Source: Simmondsia chinensis (Eukaryota; Streptophyta; Magnoliopsida; Caryophyllales; Simmondsiaceae). From it: a stretch of 64,000 nt of DNA. The notes below the pieces were generated by a model. It did no database searches. It was given only the letters and a program-made list of their open reading frames with translations, and had not been told where the DNA came from. Shown here one piece after another: positions 23,070-35,100 of this stretch. Every line of letters starts with the position of its first letter. Within the stretch, counting starts at the first letter, position 1. Location of the stretch: positions 2,492,501-2,556,500 of the forward strand of contig JAGTTD010000006.1 of assembly GCA_018398585.1 (NCBI GenBank), in the 5' to 3' direction. Both the position numbers and the translations under genes were made by a program.

Positions 23070-23420
23070 TTACTTAAATTTTCTAATTTTTTAAAGTCAT
23101 ACCTAAATTTTTCAAAATTTTTCAGTGTCACACCTTAATGTTGAGATCATTAACATCCGTTAGTTTTTGCTAACGTGGCTTTTAAAAAAAGGAGAAAATA
23201 ATTTTAAAAATTTTAAATTTACATTTAAATTGTTTTAAGTATCTTTACAATTTTGAAATATTTAAAAAAAATTGTATTTTTGAAAAAATATTTTTTTAAA
23301 TGCAACGTCAATAAAATCTAATGGATATTTACGGCATTAAAGTTAAGTTATAACATTAAAAAATTTTAAAAAGCTAAAATATGATTTTAAAAAAATTAGA
23401 AAACCTAAACAATTTTTTTT
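23070..23420. mobile_element. Hairpin MITE-like element within a larger inverted pair
   Basis: 23072-23175 and 23310-23412 are inverted copies (TTTTCTAATTTTTTAAAGTC against its complement). A second inverted pair (about 22350-22435 with 23435-23535, both containing AGCACATGCATAAA and GCACGCTAAT) encloses this element and arm 2 of the long inverted repeat. Confidence 0.55.
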
Positions 23421-23539
23421 AACTTTAGGTCATTGATGAAATTCGATTAGCGTGCATAAATTTTTTATGCATGTGCTAAATATCTTAACTGTTTGATTTT
23501 ATACTTTTTGTTCTTTATTTTCTTGTTACATTTGCAATA

Positions 23540-24244
23540 TTAAGGCGTAGATTAAGTAAGTGTTTAATATGTAATTTTATTAGAAATTGTTTAAGAGTTG
23601 TTCGTGTTCGTTATCGGGGTCTATAAGCAAACAAATCGAATTGAGTTGGTTCATTTATGACTCTGAAGGACTTGTTAATTGCTTGATATCGGTTGGGTAA
23701 AAGATTGATGATTAATCGTTATTAGTTTCAACAACTCGTTAAATAACAATGATTTGAGGCAACATATACAATATAACCTCGATAAATTAATACCCTTAGG
23801 ATCATGAATCTGGATTTTACATGGGGTAGTTAGGGTTTTCAAAAATCGAATTAAGAATTATAAGATTCGACTAAATGAATAGTATAATTATTTTCAGTAT
23901 TAAAATTATTTATATCATAAAAAGTTCTTTATAAAACCTTAAACTAAAAAGGTATATATAAAAAATACAATCAAATAAGATAATACATTATCATGTAAAA
24001 TAGTAGTCTCATTCTATACTCGGAGGATTGAGAGCTTTCAGTTGCTAATCAAACTATATATTAAGATTGCAACGTAAAATTAAGCTTAATTTTAGTTTTA
24101 TGATAATATATAAATGCTTAATTTCAACTCTCCTTTACTTTATAATAAGAAAATAAGTTCGTTTACAATACATACTTAAATTTTATATACTTTTTACTTT
24201 TTTATTTGTATATATTGGTAGGATCAACAGAACCATAAAATCAT
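23540..24244. other. AT-rich intergenic DNA
   Basis: No gene or bounded repeat recognised. Confidence 0.4.
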
Positions 24245-25158
24245 ATTATGCTTCTATCTATTATTTGTATATATTGGAACCTTGCTCAAATAATGCGTAC
24301 TCTTTGGTTTATTCAGGAAAAGAAGGATTCATTGTGGGTTCGATGGATCCATGAGATCTATATGAAAAAGGGTGATTTTTGGCAGGTGGACGCAATGACA
24401 AATGACTCTCCTCATTGGAAAACGTTAATAAAATGCCGGGACAGGCTTCTTGCCCAATTTGTTTCGATTCAAGAAGTGCGGCGGGCGCTGCAGTACTGTG
24501 CTTGTGAAGGTCATTTTAAGTGCAGTAAAGCTTATCAATTATTGCGAGTCCATCGAGAGGAAAATCACTGGGGGCGCACGATTTGGGGTAAATTCTCTCT
24601 TCCTAAACACAGTTTTGTAGTATGTTTAGCTGTATCGGGTGGTTTGTTGACGGAGGATAGATTACAAAGAAGAGGAGCAATGCTAGCTAGTCGTTGTGCT
24701 ATGTGTAAACAAGCTAGTGAATCTATCGAGCATTTATTTTTTGACTGTGTGTGGACTAAAGAGGTATGGTTCGGTATTTGTAAGTGGAGTGGAATTCGTT
24801 ACTTCACAGAACTTCGTCAATGTTTTGACTAGTTTGGGAAGAAGATTCGGAGTCGAGTTTTTGAGTCACATATCAGACGAGCATGCTTAGCTGCGACAGT
24901 TTACATGATTTGGACAACTAAGAATGGGAAAATCTTCAAGGAGTTAGACGTGGAGCAAGGTTGGGTGATAAAAGAAATTCAAAAATTAGTTTGGTACCGG
25001 ATCAATTTTGTGACTTAGTTTTCTTTGATACTTTTGGATTTCCTGTGTTAAATTGATTGGTTTTGGGCCGTGGGCCAATGTTTTTGCATACTTTTGATAC
25101 TGTTTGTACAGAACCTTTTTTATTTATATGAGAATTGCGCTTGCCTTTTGGCAAAAAA
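24245..25158 (+). mobile_element. 5'-truncated LINE, C-terminal zf-RVT region
   Basis: A frame at 24248-24832 encodes the region after the reverse transcriptase: WFIQEKKDSLWVRWIHEIYM, FKCSKAYQLL, and a zf-RVT finger (CAMCKQASESIEHLFFDC). The sequence ends at a short A run near 25150. The frame is closed early and no RNase H domain remains. Confidence 0.8.
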
Positions 25159-25167
25159 AATATTAAT

Positions 25168-26247
25168 GGATCGTAATATTTTATAGAATTAAAATTCTAC
25201 TTAAGATTTGGATCAATCGACGATTGTGGGATCGTAGAATTGTAAGATCTTAAGATTCAAATCGGATACAAGTCAATCGGGTTGTACTATTTCCAGCTTC
25301 GAGTCAACTCATGTAGGGTTTGAGCCAGGTCGAATCATTACAAGATCCAATCATCTCAAGTTTTAACTTAATTGGATCAAGTCATTTCGAGAATCGGCTA
25401 ACTCAAATTGAGTTGAACTATAGTTCGCTCATTTCAACTCAAGTCATCTCAATTTTTGATGAAGAGTTGGATAAACTCAAGTTTTGAGTCACTTTGGATC
25501 AGGTCAAAATAAGTCCAGATTGGACTGTGTCCAGACATTTTATGTTTGGGACACGTGCTCAATTGCAATAACTTATTTGGATTTTGAATTAGCTCGATCA
25601 GGTGAAATTTATGTTATGTCTTAATCAAGTAGTGTCATTTTGAGTTTTTTTCATATTGGTATTTAGATCAATAGTGTTAGGCCATATCAGGCTTCAAGTA
25701 AGATATAGCTCTATCTGAGTCAATTTACGTCATCTCAAGATTTGGATCAATTGAGTTGAGTCATTCTGGGTATTAAAATCAAGTCAAGTCTATATGTCTC
25801 TGCTCACTGAACAACTAGGGTGACACTTTTACTATGAGTTCAGTGACTAGGTTCTCCTCTCTAGGAGTGGTCATCTTTCTGAGAGGTTTTCTGCTCTAGT
25901 TCTTACATCTACCGGAAAAATCCGTGCCTCTAATTTAGAAGTGGTGCTCGACACACTAGCCTCCTTGCCATGCCAAGGAAGACAAGTAAATGTAAAAACT
26001 CGAGCACAAAATCCCTCGGAGAGACGACCACAAGGAAGCCAGACATATGCAGAATCATTTCAATTTCAGGCTCATTTCAATTTCAGGCCATCTTGACCAT
26101 CAAGTGAGCCAATTCAAATCATTTTAGGTTTTATCACTGGAGTTGCAGTTCCAATTCTAAAGAACGTAAACCAAACAAACAAAATTGAATCATGAATCTT
26201 AAGATTTCAATTACAAGGTTAATCTCATATCCCAAACATAAGCCTAA
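25168..26247. repeat. MITE-like composite, GAGTTG/GGGTCA-rich
   Basis: The left 95 bp is the inverted counterpart of 63800-63930 (shared AAAATTCTACTTA, GGATCGTA, GTAGAATTGTAAGATC). The interior resembles the 7767-8776 element, and the right end CCCAAACATAAGCCTAA resembles that element's terminus. Sequence at 25780-26060 is not repeat-like and is unassigned. Confidence 0.4.
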
Positions 26248-26384
26248 GTAATGTGGTATATATATACTTAATACCCTTTTATTATAATTATTACAATTCA
26301 TTACCTTAAGCATTTGGATATACACATATTTTTGGTTAAGTTTTGGTAAGTTAAATATAGTACATTATGAAAGCTAGAATATCC

Positions 26385-26672
26385 CTAATGCTTAAGCTCG
26401 TAGACTCACAAACCTAAATGAGTATATAATAATGTAATTTATTAGCTTAAATATGCCTAATCCAATTAAGTTTGAGCATAATTAAGTTGAACTCAAACCT
26501 AAATGAGATAAAATAAGCCTAGATCGAGCTTAGATAAGCCCAAACAAGGCAAGATTCGTTTGGACCTCATTAAGCTATGTTCAAGCTCAATCAAGCTAAG
26601 TTTGCCGAACCAAACCAAGCCTATGATAAGCCGAGCTCGAGCTTAGGCTCAATTCAACTCATATACACTACT
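26385..26672. repeat. GAGCC/GAGCTCG-rich degenerate hAT MITE
   Basis: Many AAGCTCG, TGAGCC and CCGAGCTCGAGC words, as in the MITE at 17167-17542; ends not preserved. Confidence 0.5.
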
Positions 26673-26734
26673 AACCAACAACAATGTTCAATAAAAAAAG
26701 ATTCATAGAACACTTGAAAATTCTTCATAAAAAA

Positions 26735-26875
26735 CAAAAACAACAACAACAACAAAAAAACCCAGTGCCACAAGGGCTCCCGCCAAAGCAAGGTCAGGGG
26801 AGAGATGCAAGCAGCCTTACCCCTTCAAAGAGCTACCTTAAAGGGAGGTTGTGTCCGGAAACCCCCAACTTCAAA
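26735..26875 (-). mobile_element. Au-like SINE, head-less copy G
   Basis: Minus strand: GTTGGGGGTTTCCGGACACA, GGGTAAGGCTGCTTGCATC, GCGGGAGCCCTTGTGGCACT and a (TTG)n tail. It lies about 310 bp beyond the DSS1 stop codon. Confidence 0.82.
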
Positions 26876-27182
26876 GACATAAAAATAAATGGGACAGAGG
26901 GAGCACAAAACAAAAACAAACACACCAAACGTGTCTTTTAAATATCTAGCCTCTCTTAAGCCAATCTAGTAATAGACGTAGACCATAGCATTAGCAAATC
27001 CACATGTTTAACAATTCAGTTCTCTTCATATTCATCCCTTTCTCACAGACATGACATCAAACTCCATTCATAACTACGACACAGGCGTGCGCAAAGAGAG
27101 AGACAGAGAACGAGCCTAGTTTCCGCAGAAGGGTGATGATAAGCATAAGAATAAGCAATAGAGAGAGAACACGACCGTCGTC

Positions 27183-30100
27183 TCACTTCTTCTCGCTATA
27201 GCTCTCAAGTTCCCTCCTCAGCTGCAAGGAGAAGTCGTCGTTGACATCATCGTCGTCCCAGTCGTCCTCCCACTGCTGTGAGACTTCCTTTACCTCTTCA
27301 TTGCTCTCCCATTCTGTTCATAATGGACAACAATCAGTACATTCAGGACCGGCCGATATTTTGGTAACCTATATTATATCGTACTACCAACTAATACATA
27401 GGTGTATATATATATATATTTCTAATAAACTCTTATTTCTCTAATTTATGAATAATGACATATGGTAGAAACAAACTAATAATAATTTGCAAAATGGGTC
27501 CTTAATAAATAGGGAGCCCAAGCAATTACTTACATTACTTGAAGTTTTGACCGACCCTACCATATAGGTTTATAATTTTTAACATGGGCAATCCAATCAA
27601 GAATGCCAATTGAAGGGGCAACAAATGTCATGAAATAAAGGGAGGTATCCCACCAATTTGATCAAGCTCTCTGCGTAAGCCAAGAACGGAGTTAATCGAA
27701 AAAAAAAAAAAAAAAAACCACAAAATGAGATGAGTGACATTGAAACTGGGGGCACAAACCAAACATGTAGAGCCAAACTAACCTGAGCAACTTTTTGTTT
27801 GAACTTGAGCTTGATAAGTGTTCAACAAGTTTTGAGTTTGAGCTCTTTACTAAGATGATTTGTTCGACCTCACAAGTCATCATATTGAATCGAATATTGT
27901 CCTTTAGTGAGTTATTCAAGCTACTAAAGAGCCATCATCGATCAGTTATCAAGCTAATACCAAGCAAATTACAAGCTCTTAACAAGCCATTCACAAGTTC
28001 AAGATCAGCTCCTAATGTGCCCTTGGTGAAAATATACACAAATTTAACAAGCTATATTGAACTGGGCTCGTTAAGCTTATTGAGCATACAAGAACTAAAA
28101 TCACAAGTAGTTTACTGAATATTTGGTTATGCTGCTAACTGACTCATAGTCAACCCAGTTTGAGAGTTCACGTGCACAAAAGGAGTTTATAGTCGATTAT
28201 TTCTTCAAGTAACAATCAGAGAAGAAAACAATGAAAACAAAAGACTTCCTTATCACAGCATGATCACATATACACACAACTAAGCACCGCTTAGTTGTAC
28301 AGCTTTTCATAATGTAATCAATAAGATAGTAAAACATGAAAATAAACAGCACTTTTCTGATTAAAGATAAAAGAAAACATTGTGACAATGCCGTTGATTA
28401 TTGGATCTCAAATGAAACCCAAGTACATGAAAAATAATAGAAACCACTGTGAAAAATCCAAGACCGCATACACACACACACAAAGACTCCCCATGGGCAG
28501 CGAGGCCGGGAGAAAATACCCAAATTTCTTTCTCCTCGATTTTCTATGTCTATCTGATTCATAAAATCAAATTCAACTTTAATATTAAGAACCCATCATA
28601 TCTTCACAAGATTGCAAACATTTGATCGGCATTCAGGAGTTTCCATCCAAAGCGCAAGCTATGAAGACCAAATTAAAATAAATCAGATACTAGACTCTTC
28701 ATATTTGGAAACAGCCTCTCCACATCTTACCTTACCCTACCTTGGCGGGAGCATCTTTGAGGCACAGCTCCACTGGCTGTTGTTGTAACTAGCTTGTCCA
28801 CAATTTAAAGCAAGAGAGGGGGAAGAAAGGAAGCCACAATGCTACATATGCTTTGGATTTTTTATTATTATTTTTTTGGGTAGGTAAGTGACGGACCGAA
28901 ATTTGAACCTATGATAAAGGTCATAGGGCAACAACTTTTATAGCACATTTACCACTAGACCACAAACTATTACATACCAAAAGAGGTCCCACCCAAAACC
29001 AATTGGCAATAAATGAAGTAGCTCCCCTAATATATAAATTGGTATTTTTCTGGTGATCCCACCAATGTAGGATACCTTTGGGTTGTAACACAAACTCATT
29101 AGCAACACCGCCACACACACTTTGAGTCACTTAGAAAAAAAAGGGTGGTCTTAGTAAAAACATGTGGGATTTTAGCTGACATGACCATGGCTGATTTGCA
29201 AAGAGACCAAAGGATTTTATCTTACTAGGATTTGGCCTATGTTTTTATTTGTATTCATTTCCATTTGCTTTGTACGTTTTTGAGGATATTTGTCCTTAAT
29301 ACTATTTGCACTCTCACACTCATAACAAGTTTTCTTCTTCTATCAATTTCAAAACCACCTCTCAAGAAATAAAACTTCAAATATCATCAATACCACGGTT
29401 TATGTAATAGCATTACAAAAACACCCAAATCCGCTCAATGCAGCATTACATTGAACCAGAAACAATCCAAACCCTAATATTTGAATTTCAGGCCAAGCAA
29501 TCTATGAAACAAACACATGAATCTAACATATTTATAACTTAATCCAATAATATCACATCTATGCATATAAGAAAGCATATCTTAACCAATAATGAATAAT
29601 ACACACTATTTCCAATAGAAGACGCCAACGTAATTGGCAAGTAAGATAGGGGAGTTATTTACTTTATCGGTTTCCAATCTTTATAAGTTTGTTCCAATTC
29701 ATCCCTTATATTTCATTTCGAAAATTATCAATTAGGCATCCTGAAGTTTGACTATTTACACAATGGGGTACCTTGAGGTTTAAAATTTTATCATTTAGGT
29801 GCGAGGTTCTAAAGTCTTATGAATCAATACCCTTCTCTCCAAATTTGATAGATTTCCGTTGGTAAATGCTAAAATAAAACATGATTCCGACAATATAAAA
29901 ATATCTACGTTAGGATTTGGTAACTTTTTGGCTAAAAATGTTGACACTACACATGATTTCAGAAATATATAGGTAGTCTACATCCAAATTCGGTGAACTT
30001 TTTGTCGTAGTTTGTTAAATCGTTGCCGAAAACATTCACATAACTTTTACATGTTACCTTAATCATTACTATATTAACATTTTCTATATAAAATTAGTCA

Positions 30101-30402
30101 GATTCTTACAAAAATTCATCAAATTCCGATATAAAATACCAAAGTGGTAAAATATTTAAACCTTATATATATTGAAATGTCACAAGGTATCTAAGTGATA
30201 ATTTCTCTTTACATTTTGATCAAAATAGTCCTTAGTGTTTATAATTTTGTTTCAAACTGGTCTCTTATGCGATTAAAAAACGCAGAATTGGAGGATATTT
30301 ACCGAGACCGATCTCAAACTCCTCGAATTCATCGTCATCTTCGAACAGATCCATTTTTGCTTCTTCAGTAACCGCCTTAGTAGTAGTCTCATTCGTCGCC
30401 AT
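27183..30402 (-). CDS. DSS1: DSS1/SEM1, 26S proteasome lid subunit (2 coding exons, 76 aa)
   Basis: Coding exons are 30303-30402 and 27183-27313, joined across a GT-AG intron of 2989 bp in phase 1. DSS1 is a small, very acidic, largely unfolded protein of the proteasome lid that also binds BRCA2 and the TREX-2 mRNA export complex. Its marks are FEDDDEFEEFEI (residues 20-31), the conserved QWEDDWDDDDVNDDFSLQL core (48-66) and a basic, helical tail RRELESYSEKK. Length matches plant homologues (70-80 aa). An upstream non-coding exon is likely: a donor CTACAA|GTAAG at 30799 and an acceptor CTTACAG at 30443 flank a 5'-UTR intron. The coding intron has collected SINE, TRIM-LTR and MITE fragments. 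Confidence 0.93.
27785..28120. repeat. GAGCTTG/TCAAGC-rich degenerate MITE in the DSS1 intron
   Basis: Repeated GAGCTTGATAAG, GAGTTTGAGCTC, CAAGCTATT and CTCGTTAAGC words; related in style to 33440-33800. Confidence 0.45.
28705..28795 (+). repeat. Fragment of the Au-like SINE in the DSS1 intron (copy O)
   Basis: GGAAACAGCCTCTCC...CCTTGGCGGGAGCATC...TGGCTGTTGTTG matches the body and tail with an internal deletion. Confidence 0.55.
28858..28968 (-). mobile_element. Short tRNA-derived SINE
   Basis: On the minus strand TGGTCTAGTGGTAAATG resembles a tRNA A box and ATAGGTTCAAATTTC a B box, at tRNA-like spacing, followed by an A-rich end (T-rich at 28858-28876 on the + strand). Confidence 0.55.
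28966..29125 (-). repeat. LTR-like sequence of a second TRIM family
   Basis: The minus strand starts TGTTACAACCC and contains CCTACATTGGTGGG, a TATATATTA TATA-like site and CCAATTGGTTTTGGGTGG. The same unit interrupts the TRIM at 13977-14115. Boundaries approximate. Confidence 0.45.
29690..30210. repeat. Hairpin MITE with ATCTAAGTGATAA ends, copy 1
   Basis: The left end AAATTATCAATTAGGCATCC and right end AAGGTATCTAAGTGATAATT are inverted. Relatives occur at 48311-48812 and 55225-56023. It lies in the DSS1 coding intron. Confidence 0.5.
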
Positions 30403-30799
30403 TCTCAAAGCTCAAGTACAACCTACCACCGATTGACCACAACTGTAAGAGGATGAAAGCGAAAGCCCTAAAATTTAAGGATTCTAACCCTAATGTACTA
30501 TAAATTAAAGTAAAAAACTACTCAAATAACAGGAAGATCAAACCTAAATTTACTTCAAATTAAAGAAGAAACTGAGGTAATTGAACCTAGAATTTAAGAA
30601 TGCTAACCCTAATCTACTACAAATTAAAAGAAAAGACACTTAAATTACAAGAAAATTAAACCTAGATTTAAATGAGCTAACACCCTAATTTACTTCGAAT
30701 TGATGGAAAAATTAATCAATCAGATAACAATTCGATTAAGAAATGAACAGAAATAAAAGAAGAAAAAGATTGACATCAAAAATTAATGAAAAATCTTAC

Positions 30800-30920
30800 T
30801 TGTAGAAGAAGAAATTCGATAGCAGAAAGAGATTATCTCGGCGACGAACCCTAGGGGAAAGTGATTTTTGAAGAACTGGGGAAGGGATCAAGGAGGAAAC
30901 TGAAACGACGTCGTTTGTTT
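30800..30920 (-). promoter_or_regulatory. DSS1 5' leader exon and core promoter with a 14-bp palindrome
   Basis: A non-coding first exon probably ends at 30800. Just upstream a perfect palindrome AAACGACGTCGTTT lies at 30903-30916 with an ACGT core, a form common in promoters of broadly expressed plant genes and bound by bZIP-type proteins. AACCCTA, a telo-box-like word, lies near 30847. Exact transcription start unknown. Confidence 0.5.
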
Positions 30921-31012
30921 CTTGTTTTAGTATTCACTTCAACTTTGGGCTGGGCTTTCTTCTTTTTGGGCCTATGAACTTTCCTAAACGAATCAAATAT
31001 TTGATAAACTAT

Positions 31013-31328
31013 GGCCTCGTTTGGTTGCCACATAATTAAATTCTTGCAAAAAGTTATATTTATCGGGAATTCAATTCTCATATCAACTTCTCAATGAATA
31101 GGTAAAATATATTTGGTTGTCAGGATGTAAAATAGAACTTCTTTCGAGAAGCTAATTAAAAATAAAATAATAAACACTTACATAGATTAGTTACTTCCTG
31201 TATTTTGAAAAAATTAAAAATTGTTTAGCGATTTTCACTTCTACATGCCACATACTTCCTGCCAACCAAATAAGAATCATAATCCAGACTTTCCACGAAT
31301 TTCTACTTTCTACATCCCCAACGAGGCC
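31013..31328. mobile_element. MITE, GGCCTCGTTTGG ends, copy 2
   Basis: Inverted ends GGCCTCGTTTGG and CCAACGAGGCC are flanked by TAT on both sides (31010-31012, 31329-31331). It sits about 100 bp upstream of the DSS1 palindrome. Copies 1 and 3 lie at 20085 and 42093. Confidence 0.72.
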
Positions 31329-31736
31329 TATTTATGTTTGGGATTGATAAAGGGTAATGTTATTTGCTAGAGCAAAATCGTTATTTTAAAGGTAAACTTA
31401 TTACTCTTATTTCTTATAAGTAACATTGCTGCTTTGATAATAATTTATTTCATGCTAATAACAACTCTCATTAATAAAACTCATTTGTGTTTAGTTTTGA
31501 GGCTTGACAGTTTAATGAGTTGGATTACAACTGTGTGCTCGACTGGTTAGAGTTCATGAATAGTTTGTTTGGGGATCACTCAAATCTCATTAGTAGATTG
31601 CTTGATAGTTACTAGATAATGAACCATTAGTAACTCTAATAGTTTGAGTTGGCTATGAGTGCAACTCGATAACGAGCTTAAATTGGATCAATAGTGGGCT
31701 CAATCAAAATAAAAAGGCGAGTCGAGTTGAGTATGA

Positions 31737-31990
31737 AGCAACGCTAGTATCTTTACCGAATAGAGTTTGAACAAAGATTCAGAAGCCAATAGAGTTTTGA
31801 TTACTATGTCTAGTCTAATACGCCAACACAAACAATCCTCCCAAGATATCAAAGTGAAACTCCTTGACTCCTCCACATCCCGGCCAAAATGGTCCACATT
31901 TGCCACCAAATCAGCAACTTGTTTACCTTCTTTAAAAATATGAGAAATCTGTATGGAACGAAACTCATCAAGATCATACAAGAACAAGCA
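31737..31990 (-). pseudogene. RNase H C-terminal fragment of a LINE-type element
   Basis: The minus strand encodes SHIFKEGKQVADLVANV, the last motif of plant RVT_3/RNase H domains (H-x-x-R/K-E-x-N-x-x-A-D). The rest of the domain and the RT are absent. Confidence 0.6.
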
Positions 31991-32145
31991 TGATCACATT
32001 TTACTCAAAACAAGAAAAATAATTGTATAAGCTTCCGGAATAGTTGGATCACAAACAAGCAGACCTCTGTCCTTAACTCCGCAGTACCCATAAAATTTAC
32101 AAACACGTACTTCATTTACAGAATCAGTTCTCTAAACAAGGCCCC

Positions 32146-35100
32146 TTACAACCAAGCAGGGTTTTTCAATGGAGTAATAACGGCTTTCACCTGCAGGTAA
32201 TTGCTCAGACTATAAATACTCTTCTCCCTTCCCATCCCACTCATCTTGTAACCGCCAAACGGAATTGCTGCGTCGAACACGTCGAAGCAGTTCACCCATA
32301 CGGTCCCGACTTTCAGTGCTCGCGTCAACGTGTTGGCTGTGTCGATGTTCTTCGTGAACACCCCTGCTGCTAATCCGTATCTTGTCGTGTTTGCTCTCTT
32401 TATCACGTCGTCTAGGTCCCTGGACAAAGACATGTCAGGCAATTACTCAAGAATAAGGCTCGATTTACATACAAACGAACTGATGTCAACGAAGTTGAAA
32501 AGAAGGGAGAGGTAACGCCCCAGTTTTCAGGTAAGCGTAATCCATCCTACACCTCTTTACCGTTACCCTATTAAAAATACCCAACCAAGGGCGGGATAAA
32601 CGCTTATGCTCGATGTTTTTCCCTCTTATTCTAAACTTATAAGGGGTATTCTAAATCTCTAAAATTGTTTATCGTTGTTGTCCTAATAAAAATATTTTCT
32701 GGATCAGCCAATGCATGCTGTAAAAAGGAATTCAAACTTACTTGTATTTCAAGATCGACTGCACCGGACCGAAGATCTCATCTTGAGCAATCAGCATGTT
32801 ATCCTGATACAAAACATTAAGCATACGTTACTTTTTCTAATTATTCTAAGACTCGGGAGAAAGAGGATGAAGGTAAAAGGACAAGGCAACGGGGATACCT
32901 TGACGCTAGAGAAAACAGTGGGTTGGATAAAGAAGCCTTTCAAGCCAAAACGCTCCCCTCCACATTCGAGCTTGGCATTGCTGTCTATGCCAGACCGTAT
33001 GTACCTCATCACCTTCTCAAACTGCTCCGTGTCGATCTGCATTTTCCAATATTGCAAAAAAAGCATCACATGATTTGCACGATTTAGTCAAGTTTGCTTA
33101 TGTCTACAAAGTTGCGGAGATTTGTCACTATTTGTGGTGGAAGTGTAAAAGAGAATAGCTCGAGGTTACAACTGCTCGTACGACCCTATTGTTAGTGATG
33201 TCTATTTATAGCCCGTGTACAAAGCCCTAAATAACCTACAGAAATCGGGGTCGGATGTCGCTAGCTTGATCTTCTGCTCCATGGACAGCCCTTTCGAGGA
33301 TAAAACCAATCTTCACACATCAACCCAACAGTACTAGCTTATCTTTAGTAGTTTACTGCAATCCAGCGAAAAGTTCTACCTCTTTCTTCTCTCTCATGTG
33401 AGATTCTCTCACAGTACAAATGGTTACTGTATTGTGGAGTGTAAATGAACCAAATATTTGATGAACTACTCGTGTTTGAAATCGATTATAGCTCATTCAT
33501 GTTCATTTTTTGGGGATTTCACAGCTTATCGAGGCGAGTTCGGGTAAGCTTGATAAGCTTAACAAGCTGAGTTCAAATAGGAGCGTGTGTGGCTTGTCAA
33601 TGTGCGCGAACAGTTTGATAAAGGCTTGTTAAGAGCTTGTTAATGGCCCATCAACAATCAGTATTAGCTCGAACATGGCTCAATAATGGTTGGATAGTAA
33701 CTTGAATATCTCAGCTCGATAGCGAGATCAACTCAATAAGCCTCATCAAGCTCGAGTTCGAATAAGGGGACGCTTACTCGTTTATAACTCTAATAGCATC
33801 TTATCGCGTCAATAAAGAAAAAGTTTACCTCTAGTACAGAAGGAATTCGAAGGATAGAGACGTGAACAAATACCTGGGGACCCTGCTCGACATCCTTTTT
33901 AAAGGGATCGCCAACCGTACGTCTCTTAGCGCGAGCAGTCGCTTTTTCCACAAACTCATCGTACACCTTCTCGTGCACGTAGGTACGCGACCCAGCACAG
34001 CAACACTGGCCCTGCAAGCACACCCATACTTCAGGACGTTGGCACTATGTTGATGGGTTTCCAAGTATGCAAAGAAACGAGAGTTATACATGAGGTCCAT
34101 GTATAGGCTGAAACGAATAGATTCAAAAGCAACTGAAACGAGAAGAGAGAAAGAGAAAACAGCAACACATAGATTTATATAAAAATCCCTCAAACACTAA
34201 CGGATGAAGGAGAGCAATCCACTATAAAATCTGAAGAAGCATACAAGTGAGCAGCAAAAAGAACATAAATGTAAGCATAAAAAGAAACCTTATATCTCAC
34301 TAAATGGGTATACAGGGTTGAATCAAAAAAGAAGGTAGACTTCCGTTTCTGAATCGACACAGAATACAACAAAAGTGAATGACAGAATTGGACCTGATTA
34401 AAGAACAACGCAAAGTGTGCGAGTTCCACTGCTCTGTCCACATCAGCATCCTCGCAGATGATAAAAGGTGATTTCCCTCCGAGCTCTAAGGTTACTGGCT
34501 TAAGATTGCTCTTTGCAGCTAATTCCATGACCGTCTGGCCAGTTTCCGTTGATCCTGTGAAAGCGAGCTGCAACAAGCACAATTTTGATACACAAATGAA
34601 GCGAGTACTATGAAATTTTACCAGACATTAGGCTTGTCCATTGAATTTGCATATATGAGGTCCACAAATAAGCTCACCAAACTTATATGTCAATCGCTTA
34701 CTCACAGTTCCAGTGTAGGATTTCTTATTGGAACTACACGTAAAGCGCTTACTGTGAAGAACGGAAAAGGAAAACTGAAGCGTTTACAATTGACATTTCG
34801 AAAGAATTCGATGATACCTTGTCGACATCCATATGACTTGCAAGAGCAGCACCAGCAGTTGGACCGTACCCCGAAACAATATTCAGAACACCAGGAGGCA
34901 GACCAGCCTGTCACAAAGAAGGTTAAAGACAGTTGCATGGCCATTGCTCGTTTAAAGGTTTTCATGTTGTTAGACAAACAAATAAGAAGCAGATTCGATT
35001 TAGATACGAAAGAACATGTTTGAATGAAATTGAGAAGATAATAGAGAAAGAGAACAATAACACACAGATTTACATGGAGAACTCTCAAGTTGAGGGAAAA

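Noticed and set aside
27241..27444. Ser-rich plus-strand frame
   Set aside because: It is the antisense of the acidic DSS1 exon 2.
31700..31990. 95-codon minus-strand frame as a small host protein
   Set aside because: It ends in the RNase H motif of plant LINEs and has no start or promoter context; it is downstream debris of ALDH2B.
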